From Rapana venosa (Eukaryota > Mollusca > Gastropoda > Neogastropoda > Muricidae), in assembly GCA_028751875.1 (NCBI GenBank), contig CM054151.1, positions 44,465,438 through 44,529,437 on the forward strand: 64,000 nt of DNA, given 5' to 3'. Position 1 is the first letter of the stretch. Each line of letters starts with the position of its first letter. Position numbers and translations under genes: made by a program. A model generated the notes under the pieces. The model made no database searches. It was not told the origin of the DNA and saw only the letters and a program-made list of their open reading frames with translations. Positions 1-9,975 of the stretch are shown here, piece after piece.

Positions 1-59
1 CCACAGCAAGGGGTAGAGACACCAAACCAAAGACAAAACATCTTTATTAGAAGTGAGAT

Positions 60-228
60 CAATGGTGATGAGGACGATGCACTGAAGACACCACAGAGGT
101 AGACCAGTTTTGAGTCTTATTCACAGGGCTTTACTCTACACTTTCTGTCATGATACTTCTGGGCGCCAAGTGGGCTTGAGAGACACAGACACCTGCTGTG
201 TTGGGGAAGTCATTTGGGTAACACTTTC
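60..228. repeat. Dispersed repeat, copy 1 (related to 4715-4880)
   Basis: This stretch resembles 4715-4880 in the same orientation. Shared blocks include a GAGGA(C/T)GA segment, a 'TACTCTAC' segment, and the phrase 'ACAGACACCTGC' followed by 'GTGTTGG' in both. I see no coding potential. It lies directly before an inverted (TTGAC)n element tail. Family unknown; it may be an internal part of a retroelement. Confidence 0.5.
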
Positions 229-240
229 AAAATTGTATTG

Positions 241-375
241 GTAAGTCAAGTCAAGTCAAGTCAAAATCTTACTTCCAGATGGTACATTGAATTAGCAATG
301 CATTTGCTTTTTTTCATCAAGCCATCTATCTAAGAACAAAATTCTTAATGATTATACTGTAAAAGAAATTATGTT
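241..375 (-). mobile_element. 3' terminus of the (TTGAC)n-tailed element, truncated
   Basis: Read on the minus strand, this ends in four TTGAC units. Before them come the conserved blocks 'TTCAATGTACCA' and 'AGATAGATGGCTTGATG', as at 8690-8815. Only about the last 130 bp are present, which is typical of 5' truncation during target-primed reverse transcription. Other copies are at 7860-8815 (+), 20,390-20,480 (+), 27,668-28,800 (-), 44,052-44,518 (-) and 51,605-51,652 (+). Confidence 0.75.
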
Positions 376-564
376 TAACTGTGTGGTCATAGTTTTTACC
401 CAGTGAGTCATAGCAAACCCTCTCAGGGTGAAAGAGGTCTGCCGGAGTGCTAAAGACACTGTGATTCTGATGGGGCTCTAACTGATGACTTCCAGTAGGG
501 AATCAATCAAAAGCCACTGTGAAACAACTCGTTCATTGTTTGAAACCCTTTTCTACTCATCAAA

Positions 565-862
565 AAAGGTAAAGGTGTCCCATAACCTATATTAAGGTTG
601 TAGGGGAGCGAGGCGTCAGAGACCTCACTTCTCTACGGCCAGCGTATTGAGGGCGGCGCCCATCTCCTCTCCCTCGCTGCTTTACCTTCCCTGACCCTAC
701 AGAGGGCAGGTACCCATTTACAGCTGGGTGAACTGGGGGAACTGTACTGAAGCCAAGGCGTGGCGCAAACGGTCACCCATCCAATTGGTAACCACGCTCG
801 ACGCTGCTTAACTTGGCTGGGGGAAAGCGAGTTCTCCGACCACTGAGCTACCCCGTCCCCAT
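565..862 (-). mobile_element. SINE with tRNA-like A box and 5S rRNA-like block
   Basis: Read on the minus strand, the element opens with a good Pol III A box, TAGCTCAGTGG (840-850). At 766-814 follows a 49-bp block that aligns without gaps to the 3' half of eukaryotic 5S rRNA: about 39 of 49 bases match my recollection of the human sequence, including TTGGATGGG. Further downstream is 'TGTAAATGGGTACC', a central-domain phrase also recognisable in the SINE at 50.17 kb. A chimeric tRNA/5S SINE is the best reading. The 3' end near 565-575 is approximate. It is not a functional 5S gene, because the 5' half is missing. Confidence 0.65.
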
Positions 863-1200
863 TTCTACTCATTACGGAGAATAAAAGAGGAGCAAGTAAA
901 CACTTTCGTGACACCAAATAAGTGTCCTTAGGAATGATATCTATTACTTTCCCGAAGTCGGAATGTGGGTACCTTCATGGTGGGCAAAAACCGGTCCGGA
1001 AAATGTCAACATTGGTGAGCCCAGGAGATCTAGCCGAGGAACAAAGGATACCTGTTACAGAAAGGGAAACGGAAAGAAAACATTGTAGCCCGGAAAAAAA
1101 TAAACAGGAAACCATAAATTCCAAACCTGTTCACAATCACACTGTATGTAACAATTATTAATCAAAATTCAATATACAATAAATTGTCTATCCCCATTTG
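863..1200. other. Unassigned sequence
   Basis: I recognise no gene or repeat here. A short open frame (922-1161, +) has no recognisable domain. The stretch is AT-rich with short A runs. Confidence 0.3.
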
Positions 1201-1204
1201 TTAG

Positions 1205-1305
1205 GAACAGTCACCTGAAGAATAATGATAATAATGTATGAAATTGATATAGCGCTGAATCTTGTAAAGCAACAAATCAAAGCGCCTAAAGAGATTGTGT
1301 GCTGT
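1205..1305 (-). mobile_element. LINE/SINE 3' tail ending in (TTA)n
   Basis: The minus strand reads 'TTGATTTGTTGCTTTACAAG' and then 'AGCGCTATATCAATTTCAT', followed by a TTAT-rich tail. This is the same 3' terminus seen at 9895-9975, 13,945-14,050 and 10,563-10,650 (minus). Only the tail is preserved, so the parent element cannot be decided. Confidence 0.65.
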
Positions 1306-1496
1306 TTTTCACACTCCAAAACAGAACGCAGTCTGTGCAAAGATCAGGATAGGGTTTCATTGCTGTGTCTGTTTTTCCAGCCATTAAGTGTCAACCTTTT
1401 TCTGTTATACTATCGTTCGTTTTCTCCTCAGGCCTATATATGTTGGTGTATTATATCACTTTGGTCTACTTCAAGATAGAATCCTTAACATGGTTC

Positions 1497-1840
1497 CAGT
1501 TACACGACATTGTATATATTATATTATATTATATTATATTATACTGTATTATATTATATTATATTATATGTTATGTTATGTTATATTATATTATATTGTA
1601 TTGTATTACATCGTATTATATTACATTATATCACATCATGTCATATCATATAATATAATATATTATAATACATTATATTATAATACATTATATTATATTG
1701 TATGATATCATATCATACCATATCATATTACATTTATCACATTACAAAAAAAAATTCATCACATTACGTCATATCACACTATATCACATCAAATTACATT
1801 AATTTATATCACGTTACATTACATTACATCTTGTAAAGAA
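1497..1840. repeat. AT-rich pentanucleotide satellite
   Basis: This is a period-5 tract that begins as (TATAT)n and grades through GTTAT, TATTG and CATCA variants into (TTACA)n. The change across the tract suggests an old expanding microsatellite. The long Tyr/Ile-rich frames across it (1365-1705) are artefacts of the period. Confidence 0.9.
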
Positions 1841-2117
1841 ATATAAAGGCTCCCAGCCGCATTTTCAGTTATCATTATGTACCTCCATTTTCCGAAAGGT
1901 AAATAATATTGAAAACTAGAAGAAAAACACACACCTGGCAATCGTCCCTAAGTAACAGATTTGAACTCATTCACGCAATATTATTGTTTCAATGACACCT
2001 AGCCCTGCTATTCGCCATCAGTCACTTCAATCTCATCAGCTGAGAGAAGAAAAAAGACTGAAATAGCTGCCCACGTGTAAAGCCAACTGATGTCTATCAT
2101 CGTGTCTCTCCATATAC
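1841..2117. other. Unassigned sequence
   Basis: I see no gene or recognisable repeat between the AT satellite and the following SINE. Confidence 0.3.
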
Positions 2118-2435
2118 GGGAGACGGGATAGCCTAGTGGTCAGAACATTGCGCTCGCAATCTGACGACCCGGGTTCGATTCCCGTTCAAGGGAATATTTC
2201 CCCTGGAGTTAACATCAGTGCAGACTCCACTCTCCCCAAAAGTCCTTCGGATGAGACTAGAAACCGAGGCCCCGTGCAGAACATCTTGCGCACACGTTAA
2301 ATCCTGTTCCGCTTTTCGTAAGACTGTGTGCCGGTGGGAACAGATGACATAATTTACAAAGCCGCATACACACGGGGACTAGATGTAAAAAAGCTCACGA
2401 GTGCTTATTCCATTATCCTCGATATAAAAGAATGA
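2118..2435 (+). mobile_element. tRNA-derived SINE, type A
   Basis: The head has a perfect Pol III A box, TAGCCTAGTGG (2129-2139), and B box, GGTTCGATTCC (2172-2182). It is followed by the central segment 'CTTCGGATGAGAC...AAACCGAGG' found in many invertebrate SINEs. The tail reads 'CATTATCCTCGATATAAAAG'. A second near-complete copy lies at 14,573-14,920, with partial copies at 18,158-18,240, 34,542-34,624, 48,440-48,556 (-) and 53,898-54,178. It is a retroposon, not a tRNA gene: there is no closing acceptor stem and the element continues for 250 bp. The Nin/Meta-type domain name is from memory and unverified. Confidence 0.85.
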
Positions 2436-2499
2436 ATAAACAAATACATAAATATACACTCCTATATGAGAGTGACCGACTGGAAAATCAGAAACCGGG

Positions 2500-2775
2500 T
2501 GACCAGAGGCGAACAGCTGCCATGACGCAGTTGGGGCTGAGCAGGAGGCGCCTGTGTATGTGAACTCAGAACAGGCACCACTGACCACCACCAAAAGTGA
2601 CCCAGCAGCAGCGCAGGGCCCCCTTTCATTGGTGGCCTCACGGTAGTCTGGCAGAGATAAGCTCCCTGTAGACTTGTGAGGAAGCGACATGACAAATCTG
2701 GGTATGGCTGGGGCGGAGAAATTGAAATGAACTGTGTGGTAACACCAGGACGTGGACATTACAGAGGATGAGGCA
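2500..2775 (-). repeat. Dispersed repeat X, inverted copy
   Basis: The minus strand of this stretch aligns along its length to the plus strand at 4230-4480. Shared blocks include 'CCATACCCAGATT', 'GTCTACAGGGAGC' and 'CTGCTGCTGGGTCACTTT'. Both copies retain open frames (2379-2759 minus; 4094-4531 plus) with similar peptides containing SGAC. This may therefore be a piece of a coding or transposon sequence I do not recognise. Divergence is substantial, so the copies are old. Confidence 0.6.
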
Positions 2776-3465
2776 GCAAAGAAAAAAATATGAAATGATA
2801 GTCATAAAAAATATAATCATGGGAGTATCTACCAACAGAAAGTCCACTCGATATCCTTGAGTACTGTCACACGTGACATCTGAAGAAGCATTGATACCTG
2901 AGGATTTCCAGCCAAAATGGTGTTTCTCAAAAGGAGTATTAGAAACAGATCATCCATTCTAGCAGGTAATCCCCCCAAAAAAAATAAACCCACCTCACAA
3001 CAACAAACAAACAAAAACTGTGCTAATGCATTACAAGCCACCAATCAACAAAACTTCGATGAAAAGTTTCCAAAGAAAAAATATGTGCATCCTACACAGT
3101 ATAACAGTTACATTAAACTTGTTTCAAAAGCCTAACTCTGCGAAATAAAAATACAACAACAAATAAACAAAACAACACTACGGATCAAACAGGGACAAAA
3201 TTCCAACATATATAAATAGAGGGAAAACGAAGAAAATCAAAGCAATAAGATAACTGGCTCAGTGCAAAATACTATGTCATGATTTCTTACAATGATATCT
3301 TTTCAAACAAATCGTCATCTTACTGATACTGAGTCAGAACTGAATGATTTGATACCATATCGGCCTCATATCTACAGAGAAATGCTTCTTAGATAAAGGC
3401 ACTGATTTGCAACCAGCAAAACTAAACAGACAAGTTAAAAAATCGAAACCAATAGTAAACACGTG
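2776..3465. other. Unassigned A-rich sequence
   Basis: I see no recognisable gene. Short open frames at 2829-3135 lack domains and lie in A-rich sequence. Confidence 0.3.
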
Positions 3466-3487
3466 CACACACACACACACACACACA

Positions 3488-3558
<71 letters not shown>
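3466..3558. repeat. (CA)n microsatellite
   Basis: A 93-bp CA dinucleotide tract with one interruption near 3494. The His/Thr and Cys/Val frames over it are artefacts. Confidence 0.97.
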
Positions 3559-3559
<1 letters not shown>

Positions 3560-4090
3560 CGATTTCATGACTCATTTCATTCACTCGGGTGCAGTGATAA
3601 TGAAAGTGTAGCAGAGAAGTACAAAGGCTGAAAATAAACTAGTTCTGGTAACTACTAGTACACTTCCTGCCTTTAATTGCACTATGCTCAAGGAAAACTT
3701 TTGTTTGAAAAGAGTATTCCCCCTTACTCATATTGCCACTGTCATGGGAGATAGTCAATGACACAGTTGTTTCCCTCTAGTTGTTGTGTCATGGCCTGGC
3801 TTTTGTTAGGACTGGTTACTTTGGACTGTCTGTGTGGAGTATTGTCGTTTTCCTCTCTTACATATTAGTTAAGGTTGTTTGGCTGCTTGGTTTGTTTGTT
3901 CCGGTGTTTGCGTGTTTGTTCGTGTGCTTTACATTTTGCTGGCGTGATTGGTTGTTAAAGTGTGCGCTTGTTTGCTGTTCGTTTGTCTGCGTGCTCCTGG
4001 ACACAGTTTGTTTTCTTTTCCGAACATAGTGTACGTGCTTGCGTGTTTATCCTTTCTTCCCTTTCAGAGCTGGATAGTCATTGTGCTTAA
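3559..4090. other. Unassigned T/G-rich sequence
   Basis: I recognise no gene. The open frames at 3781-4029 and 3948-4205 are rich in Val, Cys, Leu and Phe, as expected from T/G-rich DNA, and carry no domain. Confidence 0.3.
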
Positions 4091-4229
4091 TCAGTGTGTC
4101 CTGTATTACCTGAAATCCCCATCAGTCAGCTGCTGGTCCAGTCTGGGAGGTCAGCATCCGCCAGCGTGGCTGTGGGCAGGTCCACGACATGTCATGCCTC
4201 CATGAACCAACCGACCCCAGCTGGATTTT

Positions 4230-4480
4230 TTTTTTGCTGCCTCATCTTCTGTGACGTCCCCCGTCCTGCTGTTCCCACGCGGCTCATTCCAATCTCCCCA
4301 ACACAGCCATACCCAGATTCGTCATGTATCATCCCCAGGGTCGGAAGTCTACAGGGAGCCCATCAATATCAGGGCTCCGCAGGGCCACCAGCCAGAGAGG
4401 CCCTGCACTGCTGCTGGGTCACTTTGGTAGTGTTCAGTGGTGCCTGTTTTGACTTAACATACGCAGGACACCACCTAATA
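4230..4480 (+). repeat. Dispersed repeat X, direct copy
   Basis: This is the plus-orientation partner of 2500-2775. The similarity begins near 'CCTCATCTTCTGTGACGTCC' and ends after 'CAGTGGTGCCTGTT'. The surrounding open frame (4094-4531) is 145 codons, but no domain is recognised. Confidence 0.6.
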
Positions 4481-4714
4481 AGCCGCCTACTAAGGACAGT
4501 ATTAGCTCAGTCGCGGAGCCAGACTAATTAAGTTGCCCATCCGAGGTGGCAACCACCACAATGTCCCCCCAACGACCGTTCCCCGTGAACCTCCAACCCC
4601 AAAGGCTTTGACACAAACTCACCACAGGCACAGACGTGTATGGAGAAACAGAATCTGTGGACACCATGACACCAGAGCAACCAGGACCACCCAATCAGAG
4701 GCTTTTTTTTATTG

Positions 4715-4880
4715 CATGATAATCAGTGACACTGAGGATGACGTAATGATGCTGCTGTGGAAGTGCATATGCTTTGAGACTACTTGACAGGGTTGTACTC
4801 TACGCTTACTATCATAATATATCCCGGTGTCAAACGGGCCGAGAGATACAGACACCTGCAGTGTTGGTCAGGTAATTAAA
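4715..4880. repeat. Dispersed repeat, copy 2 (related to 60-228)
   Basis: This is similar to 60-228 in the same orientation. It directly adjoins the minus-strand SINE at 4870-5095, so the two may be one composite element. Confidence 0.5.
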
Positions 4881-5095
4881 AAAAAATTGGAGCGACACTC
4901 TCAAACTTGCATCCATTAAGTGGATCAAGCTCAAATGTGTGGCCCCAGTATTCCCACTAAACGCACAGCACACTCACTCTGGGTAGGAGCCGGCCCGAGT
5001 CCGAAAAATCCCAATGACTCTTATGGGAATCGAACCCGCGACCTTCTAGTCCGAAATTCAAGGTGCTAACCACTGCGCCATGGGGGCGACCCCAG
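4870..5095 (-). mobile_element. tRNA-derived SINE, type D
   Basis: Read on the minus strand, the head has an A box, TGGCGCAGTGG (5070-5080), and a perfect B box, GGTTCGATTCC (5026-5036). About 150 bp of unrelated body follows, ending in a T-run near 4878-4887. The open frame 4957-5142 on this strand is read-through. A badly decayed relative may lie at 62,640-62,865 (-). Confidence 0.8.
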
Positions 5096-5115
5096 CTGGA
5101 ATTAGGTGTGTGGTT

Positions 5116-5560
5116 AACTTTATCATTCTCATGAGGGGGCATCCTGACAGAATTATCCCATCTTTGAGTTTATCCTCATCATCCTCATGATTGGGCATCC
5201 TGCTGGAATGATCTCATCAGTGAATCTATCCTCATCATTCTCATGATTGAGCATCCTTACAGAATTATCTTATCTTTGAGTTTATCCTCATCATCCTCAT
5301 GGTGGGAATCATGCTGGAATGATCTCATCTGTAAGTTTATCCTCATCATTCTCATGATTGAGCATCCTTACAGAATTATCTGATCTGTGAGTTTATCCTC
5401 AACAACCTTATGGTTGGGCATCATGCTGGAATGATCTCATCTGTAAGTTTATCCTCATCATCCTCATGATTGACCATCCTTACATAATTATCTGATCTGT
5501 GAGTTTATCCTCATCAACCTCATGATTGGGCATCCTGACAGAATGATCTCATCTGGGAAT
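5116..5560. repeat. 56-bp minisatellite, about 8 copies
   Basis: The landmark TATCCTCATC recurs at 5171, 5227, 5283, 5338, 5394 (TATCCTCAAC), 5450 and 5506, giving a 55-56 bp period. Units alternate between two forms, one with 'GCTGGAATGATCTCATC' and one with 'TTACAGAATTATC'. The true higher-order unit is therefore about 112 bp. No coding potential. Confidence 0.9.
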
Positions 5561-6118
5561 CCTGACCCTCACGACTACTTAGCTACGGGTCATTTCATTG
5601 CAGGGCACCACCAAGATTTTGTCCACTCACGACAACGTTTTCTTCGATCATCATTGTGGTGAAGAGTCATGGACCTTTCTGTTTTGTTATGTACAAACTG
5701 TTACATTTTCCCTATGTGTGACAGAGTAGTAACTTCACTAAAACGCAAATCAAAACGTGATTACTATCAAAAGTTGTTAATTACAACTACCGACTCTCGC
5801 CAAGTGTGGAAAGCCATCAATACATTATGTAATAAACCTATATCAAAAAGTCAACAGACAGTTAAAGATATATCAGCTGATGAATTGAACAGCCATTCTC
5901 AAACATTGCCACCAAAGTAATATCAAATGAAAAGTCAAATGAAAATGATCTCCATTACTTAGAACAATATATCAAATCAAAAGAAATAAAATTCCCATTT
6001 AAACTACTGCCAATGACAATCACAGACGTCTTGGAAAGCCTGTCTCTTCAAAAAAAGTTCCAGAACACGTGGGTTAGACAATCTAGATGGAAGAATAATT
6101 AAACTTTGTGGTCAAGTT

Positions 6119-6478
6119 TTGGCTGGAACACTGATATACTTGTACAACTTGTGCATAGAGAAAAAAAACGTTCCTGTCATATTTAAAAAGGCAAAAATCA
6201 GACCAGTCCACAAATCAGGTGATCCTGCTTGTCCTTCAAACTACAGACCAATTTCAATTCTGTCTGCCTTATCTAAACCCATCGAAAAACATATCCAAAA
6301 ATCTGTATATTCCTACTTTGTAAACAACAATCTATTAAATGAAGACCAGTCAGGTTTTCGTAAAAACTATTCCTGTCACACAACTCTTACACAAATTACG
6401 GACAGTCTCCTACACAATATCAATGAAAAAAATATACAGGCCTTCTTTTTGTTGACTTTGAAAAAGCATTTGATGTAA
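6119..6478 (+). pseudogene. LINE reverse transcriptase, fingers subdomain fragment
   Basis: This 119-codon open frame contains the hallmark RT block 1-2 region: a lysine-rich 'KKAKIRPVHKSGD', then 'NYRPISIL' and 'LLNEDQSGFRKNYSCHTTL'. It ends at a frameshift, because the peptide 'DFEKAFD' expected next is readable in another frame just downstream. It belongs to the element spanning 5640-7617. Confidence 0.85.
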
Positions 6479-6554
6479 TCAATCATTCCCTATTATTGCG
6501 TAAACTTCACTTGTATAAACTAACACCAGAAATGATAAATCTTTTGAAAAGTTT

Positions 6555-6812
6555 TTGTCGAATAGGCAGCAGCTAGTAACTGCAAATAATCAAACATCAG
6601 AACTAGTACCTATTAAACATGGAGTACCACAAGGGTCAATATTGGGTCCACTTCTATTTTCAATCTATGTCAATGACTTACCCCAATTTCTAGAATGTAG
6701 CTATGAAATGTTTGCTGATGACACATCCCTCTATTGTAGTGATTCTGACCCCACAGACTTACAATCAAACTTCAAAACAGTATTGACAGATTGGTTACTT
6801 GGACTCAGCTAA
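6555..6812 (+). pseudogene. LINE reverse transcriptase, palm subdomain fragment
   Basis: An 85-codon frame holding 'GVPQGSILGP' (residues 23-32) and the catalytic FADD (residues 53-56). Both catalytic aspartates are intact although the element as a whole is broken. It terminates soon after, where the reading frame shifts again. Confidence 0.88.
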
Positions 6813-7670
6813 ACCATATGTCCCTAAATACACGAAAAACTAAGTGTATGTATGTACTAGCAAGACAAAAGAGACAAAAAATGAAAGATAAATTCCAGCC
6901 TCTGTTGATAGGTAAAAGAGTAATTGAAGAAGTTGACTCTCACAGAATTCTGGGTGCAATTATTGACAAAAATCTTACTTGGACTGACCATGTGATGGTG
7001 CTAGGGAAACGTCTTGCTTACAAGCTACTTCAGTTATCAAAAATAAAACATTTTCTGAATAACCACTCTCGCAAACTCTTTTTTTTGCGGCCACATTTTG
7101 CCTATAGTTGACTATGCTTCATCTCTTTGGGACAGCTGCAGTGATACAAATTTACAATTGATTCATCGATTATATAAAGAGCACTGAAACTTGTTCTACT
7201 AAAATCAAGCTCTCTAACCATCAACGATTATAAGCAAACAAATATCCTAACCTTCAAAAACAGACTTTATCTAAATAAAGCTCTATTTGTCCATAAAGTT
7301 GTCAATGGAAATGTCCCTCCAAAGATCACCAATAGCTTCAAAATCAATGAACACAGACATAATCATCTACTAACATTTCCGAGACCAAGAAATAATCTTT
7401 ACAAAACTTCTTGTACTCAGGTAGTGATTTATGAAACAAGCTTCCAAAACGCTTAAAATGTATCAAAAACAAAAGTCAGTTCAAGACAGCTAAAAAGCCA
7501 TCTAATGCATGAATGCCTAGGAATTGACTAATAAGGCAAATCAACCATGACTAATACAGCAAAATTTAACTATACTTAACATTTATCAGCACTTACGCAT
7601 TCCTTTAAAAAAAAATTCAAGTATGTCTTACTATGACTAGAATATCTACAGTCACACGCTGTATATGCGG

Positions 7671-7671
<1 letters not shown>

Positions 7672-7718
<47 letters not shown>

Positions 7719-7835
7719 AACTCTCCTCTCCACTCCTCCTCTCTCTCTCTCTCCTCCTCCTCTCTCCTCTCTCTCTCTCATCTCTCTCTCTCCTCTCCTC
7801 CCTCTTCTCTCCTCTCCTTTCCTCTCTCTCCTCAT
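7672..7835. repeat. (CT)n tract
   Basis: A pure CT run (7672-7716) followed by interrupted CT/CTCC. It sits immediately upstream of the (TTGAC)n element. The corresponding place in the inverted copy (28,800-29,520) is also a CT tract on the element strand, so it may belong to the element. Confidence 0.93.
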
Positions 7836-7854
7836 GCCCTTTCTCTTGTCCAAT

Positions 7855-8815
7855 TCAATGAATTTTATCATGGATAGTTGTTTTTATTGCAGTTAGAGAT
7901 GAAATTACTAGTACTGTTATAACGATACTTGTTTTAGTTTTATATGTTTTGTTTGATATTTCAGTTGTTATGGGCTTTTGAATTTTTGTATCGTTAGTGG
8001 TTTTACTTGTTTGAATAATTGTTTTTTATTATTTTTTTCTTTTTGATTGAGTGTGTTTTTCCCCTTCCCCCTGATACTCCTTCCCCCACCCCCTTCCTTT
8101 CCAATGCTTTCTGTTATCATCGTTATGCTGTTGTCCTCATGATGATGGGGATTATTTGTTATATTGTTGTCTCATGGTGATGGATGATTGTTGCTATTAT
8201 TGTATCTCTATTATAATAATCATTATTATTGTCTTATTTGACTTATCTTGCTTCTTTGATAGTTATTGTGTGAATATATATTATTTAAAAAGCGCTATTT
8301 GAAGAGTATGAGCGCATAAAAAGCACACGTTTGCTGGGTGGAGGAGGAAGGAGGAGGTCATTGAAGGCAATATTGTCAGTAATGTACGCAACGAATGTCT
8401 AGTATTTCTAACGTTTTGTTCCTGTACCTTTTTATTATCTAAAGTATAAACGTGAAAGATGGATGAAAAGTAGGTGAAGTAATTTGTTTTGTCCTAAGGT
8501 TTTTGATTTTCTTTGTTTAATTCTAAACTTTCTTTATTTAAATGTGTGTTTGGACTGAGCGCGCACGCGCGCAGGTGTATATGAGTATGTGTGTGCGTGT
8601 ATATGCATATGTGGTAATTTGTATTTTCAATGTATTACGTTATCGATTTTCCTTTTTTTACTGTTTAATCAATGATAAAGGATGCAATAATGTAGTATTT
8701 CAGTATAATCATTAAGAAAATTTGTTCTTAGATAGATGGCTTGATGAAAAAAAGCAAATGCATTGCTTATTCAATGTACCACTGAAATAAAAATTTGACT
8801 TGACTTGACTTGACT
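7855..8815 (+). mobile_element. (TTGAC)n-tailed element, about 0.95-kb 3' region
   Basis: This region aligns over nearly its whole length with the minus strand of 27,668-28,800. Shared landmarks are the C-rich 'CTCCTTCCCCCACCCCC' block near 8090, 'TTTTTATTATCTAAAGT' near 8432, and the terminal 'AGATAGATGGCTTGATG' before (TTGAC)4. It has no open frame, so it looks like a LINE 3' UTR. The (TTGAC)n tail at about 8797-8815 runs straight into the CACTA satellite. Confidence 0.75.
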
Positions 8816-9463
8816 ACACTGCACTACACTACACTACACTACACTACACTACACTACACTACAATGCACTACACTACACTACAACTACACTTCCTACACT
8901 ACACTACACTGCACTGCACTGCACTGCACTGCACTACTGTACACTACACTACACTTCACTACACTACTGTACACTACGCTACACTACACTACACTTCACT
9001 GCACTGCACTGCACTACTGTACACTACACTACACTGCACTGCACTACACGACACTGCACTACACGATACTGCACTGCACTACACGACACTGCACTACACG
9101 ATACTGCACTGCACTACACTACACTAGACCACACTACACTGCACTACACTGCACTACACTACACTGCACTGCACTGCACTGCACTACACTACACTGCACT
9201 ACACTACACTACACTACACTGCACTACACTGCACTACAATACACTTAACTACACTGCACTGCACTGCACTACACTACACTACACTACACTTCACTTCACT
9301 TCACTTCACTACACTACACTACACTACACTACACTACACTGCACTACACTACACTACACTACACTGCACTACACTACACTACACTACTCTACACTACACT
9401 ACACTTCCTACCCTACACTACACTACACGGCACTGCAGTACTGTACACTACTCGACACTACAC
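8811..9463. repeat. (CACTA/CACTG)n pentanucleotide satellite, block 1
   Basis: A period-5 tract of ACTAC and ACTGC units with occasional variants such as 'ACTGTAC'. The low-complexity Tyr-Thr-Leu-His frames are 15-nt translations of the repeat, not proteins. It is bounded by the (TTGAC)n tail on the left and a SINE on the right. Confidence 0.97.
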
Positions 9464-9604
9464 TTAGTGGATCGGTGGTCTAGAGGTAACGCGCCTGTCT
9501 AGAAAGCGAAAAGTCCGGGTCTGAAGTGTGCGGCGGTTCGTACCCCGTTTGGACCGGAAATTTTTCCCCCATCCATTAGACCATGAGTGGTGGTCTGGGC
9601 GCTA

Positions 9605-9635
<31 letters not shown>

Positions 9636-9975
9636 CGTGTGTTACACGTAATTATTTAGCGCACGTAAAAAAACCCACGGCAACAAGAGAGTTGTCCCTG
9701 GCAAAATTCTTAGAAAAAAGCCACTCTGATAGGGAAACAAATACAGCTGCAGGAAAAAAAAAAAGAAAAAAAAAGGAAAAAAAAAGGGTGAAAGGGTGGC
9801 GCAGCGCTAAGTAGCGACACGTTCTCCCGCTCTCCCCGGGAAGAGCAGCCCGAATTTCACGGAGAGAAATCTGCCGTGACTTAAAGTGGTATGAAATAAA
9901 ATCTGAGCACTTTGATTTGTTGCTTTACAAGATTCAGCGCTATATAAATTCCATACATTATTATTATTATTATTA
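9464..9975 (+). mobile_element. tRNA-derived SINE, type B, with LINE-like 3' tail
   Basis: The head carries an A box, TGGTCTAGAGG (9476-9486), and a B box-like GGTTCGTACCC (9535-9545). The central domain 'CTTTCGGATGAGACGATAAA' follows (from 9607). After an A-rich stretch near 9750-9785 it ends with 'TTTACAAGATTCAGCGCTAT' and (TTA)n. That terminus matches the 3' end of the LINE at 10,563-12,108 read on the minus strand. The SINE interrupts the CACTA satellite, so it inserted there. A diverged copy is at 54,180-54,515. Confidence 0.88.

Larger units (their letters stand above)
5640..7617 (+). mobile_element. Degenerate non-LTR retrotransposon (reverse transcriptase)
   Basis: Fragments of one LINE ORF2 lie in order: the pre-RT linker (5669-5920), RT fingers with 'SNYRPISIL' (6119-6478), palm with 'HGVPQGSILGPLLF' and the catalytic FADD (6711-6722) in the frame at 6555-6812, thumb (6791-7111), and a weakly recognisable C-terminal region to about 7500. 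A frameshift near 6450 moves the palm out of the frame of the fingers, another lies near 6790, and stops break the linker. The sequence ends near an A run at 7606-7614. Layout fits the Jockey/CR1 group. The endonuclease domain is absent, so the copy is 5'-truncated and dead. Confidence 0.88.

Noticed and set aside
766..814. 5S rRNA gene
   Set aside because: Only the 3' half is similar, it is fused to a tRNA-like A box, and it lacks the 5' half needed for a functional 5S rRNA.
2118..2190. Functional tRNA gene
   Set aside because: Perfect A and B boxes are present, but no acceptor stem closes, and a 250-bp SINE body continues. The same head recurs at 14.57 kb as a retroposon. The same reasoning applies to 4870-5095, 9464-9550 and 50,168-50,245.
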